A stretch of 15,232 nucleotides of DNA from Clostridia bacterium. Lineage in GTDB: Bacteria; Bacillota_A; Clostridia; TANB77; CAG-508. Below, piece by piece: positions 1-6,515 of this stretch. The notes under the pieces were generated by a model that ran no database searches, was not told the origin of the DNA, and saw only the letters and a program-made list of their open reading frames with translations. Positions within the stretch are counted from its first letter, which is position 1; every line of letters starts with the position of its first letter. Location of the stretch: positions 1-15,232 of the forward strand of contig JAAWCC010000102.1 of the NCBI GenBank assembly GCA_022792975.1, in the 5' to 3' direction. A program made the position numbers and the translations under genes.

Positions 1-1
1 A

Positions 2-322
2 ATGGTGATGGCTTTTGTATTAAAAAAGCTACCTGTAAGGAAAAAGCAAAGCAATCAAGAAGAAATAAAAGAAGATACAATAGATGATTCAGCAGAAAGT
101 AGACGAGAAGAAACATTAAAAAAAGATGAAACAAACATAACAGAAGACACTACAATTACTACAGATAGAATAGAAACTACAGAAACAGAATCAAATCCAA
201 GAATGGATATAGTAGATATAGGAATATGCAGTATATCAACTATATTTTTAATTGCTACAATTATTTTTTTCATAATTTTTATAAAACACCAACAAAAAAC
301 AGGAAAAAAATTGTCTAAATAA
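2..322 (+). CDS. C-terminal part of a membrane-anchored protein (5' partial)
   Basis: The reading frame is open from the window edge, so the true start probably lies upstream; the ATG at position 2 has no visible ribosome binding site. The visible part is a charged, Glu/Thr/Lys-rich linker of about 65 residues, then one hydrophobic helix of about 20 residues (near residues 74-94), then a short basic tail rich in Lys. That is the layout of a protein with its bulk outside and a C-terminal membrane anchor, as seen in some proteins of clostridial conjugative elements; the family itself is not recognised. A second frame over bases 1-87 also reads protein-like, so the first 30 codons are uncertain. 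It stops with TAA and the next gene starts 27 bases later. Confidence 0.55.
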   Translation: MVMAFVLKKLPVRKKQSNQEEIKEDTIDDSAESRREETLKKDETNITEDTTITTDRIETTETESNPRMDIVDIGICSISTIFLIATIIFFIIFIKHQQKTGKKLSK

Positions 323-348
323 AAGAAAGGTTAAAAAAGGTGGTACTT

Positions 349-1275
349 ATGAAAAAATCAGAAAAAATAATGATAGGAGTTTTAGTATTAATCCTTCTAG
401 TAATGGCAGCTATATTGTTTTTTACTAAAATAAAAGTTAGAAAACAAGACATTTGTATAGAAAGAGATAATCCAGCAAGTAGTAATGAAGTAAATAATTT
501 AGAAAATAGTTCAAAGGAAGTAGGCAGAATTGTAAAAGTAAACGGGAAATTATATTATGATACAGGAAAATTTAGTGAAAATACACCACGTTGTGGGACA
601 ATGGATGGAAATATAACATCTACAGTAGCAGAGGGCAAAATTCCAACAGAAGATAATCAAGCGAACTTTGAAGGAGCTAAAGGTTACCAATATGCAAAAG
701 AAAATACAATAGAAATACCAACAGATGAAGGATGGAGGATATTTGAATCAAAAGAATATTCATTTTGTGGAACAATAAAACAAGTAGAACAAAACTTATT
801 CTTTGTAGAACCAGACGAAGGAGAAGAAATAAGAAAATCATCAGATAGGATAATGGTAGGAAAACTAAAACTTGATACAAATATAAAGTTTGAAGTAGGA
901 GAAAGAGTAAAAATAATTTATGATGGATATGTAATGGAAACATACCCAGCACAAATCGAAGCTATAAGTTATGAATCATTAGATAAGTATAAAGAATATG
1001 ACAAAGTTACGAATTTACATTCTAAAACAGCATCTACTGAAATTCTAATAAGATTTAATGGAATCTTATATGGTAAATCATTTTCAGTAATAGATTATGC
1101 AGGAGGCAGTGAGAAGATAGGAACGATTGATAAACTAATAGATTCAAAGTATGTACCAAAATTTGATGGAGAAACAAATAGCCAAGAAATATTAGGTGCA
1201 AGTGTTTTTGAAGCGAGTGAAAAAACTATTGTACTAAATTATAACAACACCTATGTATTATTTGAAAAAATATAG
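349..1275 (+). CDS. Membrane-anchored DUF3221-like protein
   Basis: The protein has 308 residues. An N-terminal hydrophobic segment (about residues 8-27) preceded by Lys residues is a membrane anchor or uncleaved signal. The middle (about residues 50-130) starts with a VGRIVKVNGKLYYDTG segment of a kind found in clostridial surface proteins. Residues about 139-206 match the small beta-rich DUF3221 fold, with the pattern FCGTIKQV, KSSDRI, then GERVKIIYDGYVMETYPAQI. The C-terminal 100 residues are not recognised. A GTG start at 340 is possible, but the ATG at 349 sits better behind the purine-rich stretch ending near 343. The likely place of action is the cell surface, and no enzymatic role is visible. 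The next gene follows 11 bases later, so the two are probably cotranscribed. The out-of-phase CGG at 543 lies inside this intact gene. Confidence 0.7.
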   Translation: MKKSEKIMIGVLVLILLVMAAILFFTKIKVRKQDICIERDNPASSNEVNNLENSSKEVGRIVKVNGKLYYDTGKFSENTPRCGTMDGNITSTVAEGKIPTEDNQANFEGAKGYQYAKENTIEIPTDEGWRIFESKEYSFCGTIKQVEQNLFFVEPDEGEEIRKSSDRIMVGKLKLDTNIKFEVGERVKIIYDGYVMETYPAQIEAISYESLDKYKEYDKVTNLHSKTASTEILIRFNGILYGKSFSVIDYAGGSEKIGTIDKLIDSKYVPKFDGETNSQEILGASVFEASEKTIVLNYNNTYVLFEKI

Positions 1276-1286
1276 GGGGAAAGAGT

Positions 1287-1674
1287 ATGATTTGGAATAT
1301 CATTTTATTGGTAATATTTATAGTTTGGCTTGTAATGTATATCAAAAATAAAAAAGCAATAAGAGCATTACCATATTTACTTATGATTTTCATTACTCCT
1401 ATATATAACATATTAGATCGGAAACATATTTGTAGATATATTTGGATGTGGTTGTGTAGGTATAACACAAACTAATATGCTTAATATAAACTTTAATGCA
1501 AATGATTTAAGATTAGTCGTTTATATGGTAATGGCTGTTTTGATAAGTATTTTAGGTATTGTTTTATCTAAAAAGTTTGAAAATAGGAAAAATAAGATTA
1601 TATATGTTGTAGCTGTAGTGATATTTAATTTAATATTAGCACTTCAAATTTGTAGATTATATATGTGGGCATAA
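1287..1674 (+). CDS. Small integral membrane protein, +1 frameshift at CGG 1419
   Basis: Read straight from the ATG at 1287 (ribosome binding site near 1265-1283), the frame reaches the CGG codon at 1419-1421 (codon 45) and then gives a Trp/Cys/Arg-rich tail ending at 1475. If the C at 1419 is skipped, translation continues as GGA (Gly) and runs to 1674 without interruption, giving 128 residues. The shifted join reads NILDGNIFVDIFGCGCVGIT and continues smoothly into a second hydrophobic part. The joined protein has hydrophobic segments at about residues 3-17, 28-42, 80-100 and 106-122, so it is a three- or four-span membrane protein. Its family is not recognised with certainty. An internal ATG at 1477 could start the second half alone, but no ribosome binding site precedes it. 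The full-length reading is preferred because four other genes show the same break at CGG. Confidence 0.72.
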
Positions 1675-1702
1675 AATTTAGAAACAATTTAAGAAATTTG
1701 TG

Positions 1703-1727
1703 TTATAATCATCTTAAAAGATTATAA
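1703..1727 (+). promoter_or_regulatory. Extended -10 promoter overlapped by a palindrome
   Basis: Bases 1701-1709 read TGTTATAAT, a perfect extended -10 element; no good -35 box is seen. An 8-base inverted repeat, TTATAATC at 1703-1710 and GATTATAA at 1720-1727, covers the -10 box and the expected transcription start. This is a plausible operator or 5' RNA hairpin for the gene at 1768. It lies in the only sizeable gap (1675-1767) of this first gene cluster. Confidence 0.5.
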
Positions 1728-1767
1728 TTTGCTAAGAATCTTGAAATTAAAATAGGAGATTTTATTT

Positions 1768-2961
1768 ATGAAAAATAAAAGAAGAAGCATTGTTGCAGTA
1801 GTAAGTTTCGCTCTAGTAATTATTATAGTATTATGGATAAATGGTATAATTCCAAAACAAATAGCAAAAGTTTCTAGTACAGTTTATCTAAAAAAGAATT
1901 TTCCCAAAATGCAATTAGAGTATGTAAATATTGAGTGGGCATCATCATTTGGAGATTATATAATAACATTTAGAGATGAAAATAATGAATTACATAGTTT
2001 TTGTATAGGACCAAAATATTTCCCAATAAATTTAGGACAAGGAATGTTCGGCTTTGAAGAAGAATATAGAGAAAAATATAGTGAACAAAAGGAACGAGAA
2101 AGTCAAAAATATGTAGAATTAGAAAATATGCCTTTAGATTATAATTTTAGCCAGATGGTGGAAGATAAATGCTATATTGTAACTAATTCTAATACAGTAT
2201 ATCATATAGAAGAATTAGATAAATTTATAGAAAATGTAAAAAACAAAGTACCAGATGAAATAAGAATAGTGCAATATACAATAGAAGGACAGCCGATATT
2301 AACAAACTTAGAATACACAAATAATAAATTTATTTTAAAAGTTGATAATAGAAGGGATGGATATGCTTCTGAAGAAGATAGAAAAATAACAACAGAAGAA
2401 TATGATGAGGCAAAATATGAATTAGTAAAAGGAAATACACCTAATGTTATAACAAATTTAAAAACATATTATTCGGTGGAATTAAAAGGAAAAGGAATAA
2501 GGCATACGATTTTAATATGTAGTTATGCAGAAATAAAGCAAACAACAGATTCAAAATTTAAAATACAATTCAATGCAGATTCAAAAGCAGAAGAAATAAC
2601 AAAAATACTAGGAAAAGAAGAAACTGATAAATATGACTATGACATTTATTCTTACAAAGGAGCAGTAGATATAGTAATAGATGGAGAAAAAATGTCTCTA
2701 AGAGAAGCTTTAATAAATAACAAAATAACTGTAGATGAAATACTAGAAAAGGCCAATAAAGATGCAAGAGTAGATAATACAATATTTGGAGATGTATATT
2801 TAGATGGTGGAAGTAGCTTTTACATATATAATGATTATCAAATACTAAAATGTAATATCATATCAGCAGGAATTGGAAATGATGTATCATATATAAAAGA
2901 TTTATATATAGGTGTTCCATCTATGTATATTGGAGATATAAAAGAAAAAAATTACAATTAG
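1768..2961 (+). CDS. Membrane-anchored DUF4362-like multidomain protein
   Basis: The protein has 397 residues. It begins with a basic stretch and one hydrophobic helix (about residues 8-25), so the rest is probably outside the membrane. Residues about 30-115 resemble the YfjL/DUF3139-type segment of Firmicute surface proteins (TVYLKKNFPKMQLEYVNIEW, then LGQGMF and EEEYREKY). Residues about 165-250 resemble DUF4362 (PDEIRIVQYTIEGQPILTNL and a DNRRD segment). The C-terminal third (about 265-390) contains DGEKMSLREALINNKITVDE, a pattern that recurs in clostridial proteins of unknown role. The ribosome binding site AGGAG is near 1755. The gene ends with TAG at 2959, and the frame stays open for 24 further codons to a TGA at 3034. 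Function is unknown. Confidence 0.65.
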   Translation: MKNKRRSIVAVVSFALVIIIVLWINGIIPKQIAKVSSTVYLKKNFPKMQLEYVNIEWASSFGDYIITFRDENNELHSFCIGPKYFPINLGQGMFGFEEEYREKYSEQKERESQKYVELENMPLDYNFSQMVEDKCYIVTNSNTVYHIEELDKFIENVKNKVPDEIRIVQYTIEGQPILTNLEYTNNKFILKVDNRRDGYASEEDRKITTEEYDEAKYELVKGNTPNVITNLKTYYSVELKGKGIRHTILICSYAEIKQTTDSKFKIQFNADSKAEEITKILGKEETDKYDYDIYSYKGAVDIVIDGEKMSLREALINNKITVDEILEKANKDARVDNTIFGDVYLDGGSSFYIYNDYQILKCNIISAGIGNDVSYIKDLYIGVPSMYIGDIKEKNYN

Positions 2962-3036
2962 CCTGAAGATGATAGTTCAAGTAAGTATGAGTTTAAAAAT
3001 AATAACGGACATAAAAAAGCAATAAAGCAGCTATGA

Positions 3037-3332
3037 GAGTAAGGCAAAAAAACTTTGACCGTTTATCTACCATTTTGAAAATGAATGTGCTACAATAAAT
3101 ATGTATTCAAAATAATGGCTATAAAGAAAAAGACTTTATAGTTATACCTGAAATATCAGGGGAAAGCTGACTTAATCAGCATTACTTTGCAAAAAAGCAA
3201 AGGTAAAGTAAGTAGCACTTTAAATAATGCCACTTATAGTTAAAACACAGCTATAGGGGGAATTGTGCGTAAAATTAAATAAACAAAGAAAAACAAGTAA
3301 AATTTGAAAAAAGTTCTACTTGTTATTTTTTT
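3037..3332 (+). ncRNA. Candidate structured RNA of unknown family
   Basis: No gene fits this stretch, but it holds a dense series of hairpins: 3119-3126 with 3134-3141 (CTATAAAG/CTTTATAG), 3147-3151 with 3156-3160 (CCTGA/TCAGG), 3166-3170 with 3176-3180 (GCTGA/TCAGC), 3183-3190 with 3197-3205 (TACTTTGC/GCAAAGGTA, one bulge), and 3235-3239 with 3251-3255. A 7-base long-range match, GTGCTAC at 3087-3093 with GTAGCAC at 3212-3218, could close these into a multi-branched fold. A further pairing, 3070-3079 with 3106-3118, would form a pseudoknot with it. The series ends in an intrinsic terminator. The 5' end is a guess. I cannot assign an Rfam family; a regulatory RNA or a guide-type RNA are both possible. 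Confidence 0.5.
3292..3332 (+). terminator. Intrinsic terminator
   Basis: An 8-bp stem, AACAAGTA (3292-3299) with TACTTGTT (3317-3324), is followed by A and seven T residues (3326-3332). It closes the candidate RNA and separates the first gene cluster from the genes at 3407 onward. Confidence 0.75.
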
Positions 3333-3360
3333 GTGTAAAAGAGGAAGGAGGATAGATTAA

Positions 3361-3390
3361 TTGTTTTTGAATACGAAAATAAAGTATATA
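3361..3390 (+). promoter_or_regulatory. Possible promoter for the gene cluster at 3407
   Basis: TTGTTT at 3361-3366 and TATATA at 3385-3390 are 18 bases apart, a fair match to a housekeeping promoter. The predicted start would fall very close to the ribosome binding site at 3392-3399, leaving almost no leader, so this is a weak call. Confidence 0.25.
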
Positions 3391-3406
3391 AAAAGGAGGA
3401 AAGTGC

Positions 3407-3778
3407 TTGAAAACATTTAATTACGAATCAAATTGTGTAAAATACAGAGGCTGCTATTTTGATGTAGGAGAATATAAAAATGGAAACGTAAGCCTATCTA
3501 TTTATGGATATGTAGAAGATGAGAAGAATATATCTCATATTTCAAATGCAACAGTTAATGTGGATGAAAACTTAAGAAAAAACAATGTTGTTATTGATAC
3601 TTATGCTAATACAAATCTAATAAGTTTTCTATTGGATCTAGGAATTGCTAAAGGCATTACTAAAAGAGTAAATGTAGAATCTTTAAGTTTACCTGTAATA
3701 GAGTTAGACCTAGACAAGCTATATGAATATTCATATAACTATGTAGATGAACAGGAGGGATTAAGGTATGCGAGTTAG
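3407..3778 (+). CDS. DUF4313-like protein
   Basis: The 123-residue protein starts with TTG at 3407, seven bases after a strong AAAGGAGG. The pattern of a short beta-rich start (GCYFDVGEYKNGNVSLSIYG), a THR/ASN-rich middle, then FLLDLGIAKGITKRV and a final LDKLYEYS resembles DUF4313, a family of unknown function common on Firmicute and other mobile elements. The gene at 14809 is a diverged paralogue with the same order of blocks. Its stop codon overlaps the start of the next gene, so the two are probably translationally coupled. No catalytic residues stand out. Confidence 0.6.
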   Translation: MKTFNYESNCVKYRGCYFDVGEYKNGNVSLSIYGYVEDEKNISHISNATVNVDENLRKNNVVIDTYANTNLISFLLDLGIAKGITKRVNVESLSLPVIELDLDKLYEYSYNYVDEQEGLRYAS

Positions 3779-4004
3779 CAAAGGTGCCTGTGAAGAAACA
3801 GCAAAAGATATAATTTGGTATTTTGAAGACTTGCTATGCAATAATGATGTAAAACTGAACAATCTAAATCCAAAAGAGAATAAGTTTAAAGACGAAACTT
3901 CATATATCAACGAAAAAGATTATGAAGAGCTAGTGAAAAAAATAACAAAGCAGCTAAAAGATTTTGCAGATTTTGTGGAAGAAAAATATGAAGAGGCTGC
4001 TTAA
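3768..4004 (+). CDS. Small acidic protein of unknown function
   Basis: This 78-residue protein starts at an ATG that overlaps the end of the preceding gene by 11 bases, behind a good AGGAGG near 3752. It is charged and predicted to be mostly helical, with two amphipathic stretches (about residues 5-25 and 47-76, the latter rich in Lys and Glu and ending in EEKYEEAA). No family is recognised. The overlap with its neighbour and the short gap to the RDF-like gene suggest one operon. Confidence 0.65.
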   Translation: MRVSKGACEETAKDIIWYFEDLLCNNDVKLNNLNPKENKFKDETSYINEKDYEELVKKITKQLKDFADFVEEKYEEAA

Positions 4005-4024
4005 AAAATGGGAGGAAAATGTAT

Positions 4025-5117
4025 ATGGATATACAAAATTTAGTTAGAGATAGAATCATTCGGCAACATAAAAATAGGAACGAAAAATGCAAAAGGAATA
4101 CCACAAAAGTTATCATATTTTCATGTAGAAGAAGATAAAGCAACGAAAGCGGAGATAGTGGATATTTTTAAACAATTATATCCAGGAGAACCAAAAAGTT
4201 TAAAAATAAGGTTTACATCTGAGAATCCATTTAGTTTTAGATTCAAAAGATATGTTAATGGAAAAGCAGTGTGTATAGGAAATGGCACAAAGGCAATAAC
4301 AGCAGGAAAAGACAGCAAAAATAATAATACGCAAATAGAAGTAGACTGTAGCGAAGAATGTGAACATAGACTAAGTGGAAAATGCAAACTAAAAGGTAGT
4401 TTAAAATTTGAATTAGAAGGAATAAATGCAGGAGGTGTGTGGAATTTAAGTACAACAGGTGGTAGCTCATTATCTAATATAGCATCAGAAATTGTAAAAT
4501 ATAAAAAAGCAGGAATGAGCATTGTAGGAGTTCCTTTTGAACTTACACTTACAGAACAACAAAGCCTTGCTTATGGAACTTATTATAGTATTGATTTACA
4601 TAGAACTGATATAAAACCAGAATTAGTAGGTAATATAAAACCACAACTACCAGCAGGAAATAGCAATATAGAAAATAATAAAGAAAATCCTAAAGCTACA
4701 GAAAAGAAAAGTGAAAAAAAGGAAACAGAAAAAGCAAAAATTGATAGTAAAAAAGAAGTAAAGCAAGAAACAGATAAAAATAAAGAAAAAGCTAATGAAA
4801 AGCAGGAAGTAGATAAAGCAGAATTAGACTTATCTAAGCAGTTTGCTGTTAAAGGGTTTATGCCTACATTAATCAATGGCAAGAAGTTTGATAAAGTTAT
4901 TTTGCAAGATACAAATTGCCAAGATGTCGAATACATATTACATCCAAAAGCTAATCAAGAAATAATAAAATGTGGGGCAGGAACACTTATTGAAATCAAG
5001 GAAACAAGAAGGGAAATGGATAAAAATATACTTTGTAAATATGAAATTTTACAAGTTGTTGCTCCAGATGGAAGTATGACAGATTATAATACTGAGGAAT
5101 TAAAAGAAGCAGTCTAA
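4025..5117 (+). CDS. Phage RDF-like (Gp3-like) protein, +1 frameshift at CGG 4061
   Basis: Translation from the ATG at 4025 (GGAGG near 4011) hits CGG at codon 13 (4061-4063) and, read straight, stops at 4136 after 37 codons. Skipping the C at 4061 gives GGC (Gly), the join RDRIIGNIKIGTKNAKG, and a 363-residue protein ending at 5117. The region up to about residue 195 follows the pattern of the phage recombination directionality factor-like family often labelled 'hydrolase or metal-binding protein': an N-terminal GNIKIGTK block, then Cys-rich VDCSEECEHRLSGKCK, then GGVWNLSTTGGSSLSNI and GVPFELTL. A Lys/Glu-rich linker (about residues 205-270) leads to a C-terminal domain of about 90 residues. 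By family analogy it may steer a site-specific recombinase toward excision; no recombinase gene is in the window. The straight reading would lose almost the whole domain. Confidence 0.72.
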
Positions 5118-5135
5118 TTAAGGCTTAAACTGCTT
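5107..5135 (+). terminator. Hairpin at the gene end, possible terminator
   Basis: AAGCAGT (5107-5113) can pair with ACTGCTT (5129-5135), followed by a short T-rich stretch TTATT. It overlaps the stop codon of the RDF-like gene. The T run is weak, so it may be only a partial terminator. Confidence 0.4.
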
Positions 5136-5164
5136 TTATTATAGTAAAAGAAAGGAATTTTGAT

Positions 5165-5332
5165 ATGTTTAAAATAATAAAAAAATCCCTAATCATCATG
5201 TTACTTATAATTATTAATACTATATCTTATGTTATTAAAATTATACACGACTTTTATGAAAAAAACAAGATAAAAATAAAAAAATATGTGGATAGTTTTT
5301 ATTGTGTATTGCAAGAAGAACTAAACAAATAG
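5165..5332 (+). CDS. Small single-span membrane protein
   Basis: A 55-residue reading frame starts with ATG at 5165, behind AAAGGAA near 5150, and ends with TAG. The first residues are basic (MFKIIKKS), followed by a hydrophobic Ile/Leu-rich helix of about 20 residues (about residues 8-27), then a Lys-rich and partly amphipathic C-terminal half. The protein is therefore predicted to be a small inner-membrane protein with an exposed basic tail. No family is recognised. Its stop lies 10 bases before the next start, which supports its being a real gene in this operon. Confidence 0.5.
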   Translation: MFKIIKKSLIIMLLIIINTISYVIKIIHDFYEKNKIKIKKYVDSFYCVLQEELNK

Positions 5333-5342
5333 AGGATAACAT

Positions 5343-5915
5343 ATGAGAAATAGATACAATTACAATGAATTAGTTAGAGTAAATGGTGAGGGAAAACAGT
5401 TCGGAAAAGTAGAAAACGCACTAGGATTCATTATAGAAAAAGATCAGTTTTTCGATGATTATTATATAGAGCTTATTTTTGGAAAAAAAGATTGGTTTCA
5501 TGAATCATCAATAGAAAGAATATTAGGTGAAAAGAGAAATAAATCAGAAAAATATCAAGTAATGTTTTGTACAACAAATGAAGGGTATGAACTAATAAAA
5601 GCAAGAATAAAGGAAAGAGAACCGATAAGCAATAATAAATTTAAAAATATAGATATTCGTAGAAAATTTGATAAAGATTCAAAAACATATATAATCTTAG
5701 GTTGGAGATCTACGTTTTGGCCGACAAGTAATATGAGTGTAAAAATATTAGAAAAAACAATGCAAGACTTTAAAACTTTGAACATACCATTTCAATATAT
5801 CTTAATGAATCAAAACATATTAACAGATATTAAAATTGAGCAGTTTTGTGAAATAGATATGAATGTAGATGTGTTTCTAATAGAGAGAAAAATAAAAGTA
5901 AAAAGTTTAAAATAA
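5343..5915 (+). CDS. Phage-type protein of unknown function
   Basis: This 190-residue soluble protein starts at an ATG with an AGAGGA-type ribosome binding site ending about 5 bases upstream. Residues 5-62 are beta-rich and Gly-containing (LVRVNGEGKQFGKVENALGF, then a paired-aromatic FFDDYYIEL), like small SH3-type folds. The C-terminal part (about 95-185) alternates strands and helices and has ILGWRSTFWPT. No catalytic motif or named family is recognised. It lies between a small membrane protein and the ERF gene, so it is probably part of the recombination operon. Its out-of-phase CGG at 5402 does not disturb the frame. Confidence 0.6.
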   Translation: MRNRYNYNELVRVNGEGKQFGKVENALGFIIEKDQFFDDYYIELIFGKKDWFHESSIERILGEKRNKSEKYQVMFCTTNEGYELIKARIKEREPISNNKFKNIDIRRKFDKDSKTYIILGWRSTFWPTSNMSVKILEKTMQDFKTLNIPFQYILMNQNILTDIKIEQFCEIDMNVDVFLIERKIKVKSLK

Positions 5916-5916
5916 G

Positions 5917-5933
5917 CTACTTAGCACAAGTAG
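5917..5933 (+). promoter_or_regulatory. Hairpin before the ERF gene
   Basis: CTACTT (5917-5922) and AAGTAG (5928-5933) form a perfect 6-bp stem with a 5-base loop just after the stop codon at 5915 and just before the ribosome binding site of the ERF gene. There is no T run, so it is not a terminator; a processing or translation-control site is possible. Confidence 0.35.
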
Positions 5934-5947
5934 AGAAAGGATAAAAT

Positions 5948-6502
5948 ATGATAGCACAAAAAATACTAAAAGTAATGGAAAGCATAGGGCCAATAATAAA
6001 AGATAAAACAAACGTGGAAAAAGGTTTTGATTATGCTTCGATTGCAAGCATTATAATGAAAGCGAGAGAAGCTATGATTAATGAAAAGGTAATTATGATT
6101 CCATTAGACTTAAAACAAGTTACAGCTAGAGGAAATGATGTAATAATTAATATGACATATAGGTTTTATGATGCTGAGCCAAATGAAAAAGGAATTTGTG
6201 ATTATTTAGATGTTAACGTACCAGGAGAGGGTGCCGATAAAGAAGGATGGGCAGTATATAAAGCACTCTCAGGGGCATACAAATATGCAATAACCCAGAC
6301 ATTTGCAATACCTACACTTGACGATGCAGAAAAAAGCAAATTTATAGCTGAAAGTCAAGAAGAACAGATAAATGTCAATGATAATGCTACAGCTGCTACA
6401 ATAGCCACAAATACACTAGATGAAAATAGCATAGAAGAAAAGCTTGGAGAAACATCAATAGATGACTTCGATAAAATATTTGACCTTGAAAAAGCAGGGT
6501 AG
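5948..6502 (+). CDS. ERF family single-strand DNA annealing protein
   Basis: This 184-residue protein matches the ERF superfamily of phage recombinases, which anneal complementary single strands during recombination-dependent replication, usually together with an SSB. The family core is visible: the early region IGPIIKDKTNVEKGFDYASI with a following AREAMINEKVI, the strand-rich middle (NMTYRFYD), and the hallmark block AVYKALSGAYKYAITQTFAI followed by PTLDDAEKS at about residues 98-126. The C-terminal 50 residues are acidic and low-complexity, as in other ERF proteins. The ATG follows AGAAAGGA. It is directly followed by the SbcC-like gene and, further on, by ssb, the usual partner. Confidence 0.9.
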   Translation: MIAQKILKVMESIGPIIKDKTNVEKGFDYASIASIIMKAREAMINEKVIMIPLDLKQVTARGNDVIINMTYRFYDAEPNEKGICDYLDVNVPGEGADKEGWAVYKALSGAYKYAITQTFAIPTLDDAEKSKFIAESQEEQINVNDNATAATIATNTLDENSIEEKLGETSIDDFDKIFDLEKAG

Positions 6503-6515
6503 AAAGGATATTTAT

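Noticed and set aside
1..87. Frame 1 reading of the window start as the real gene
   Set aside because: It reads protein-like for about 20 codons but would need an extra frame change without a CGG to join the clear membrane segment in frame 2; the upstream sequence is needed to decide.
3061..3096. Similarity to a type II CRISPR repeat or tracrRNA (ends GTGCTACAATAA)
   Set aside because: There is only one copy, no array or cas gene in the window, and the 5' part does not pair as an anti-repeat would. Kept only as an unidentified structured RNA.
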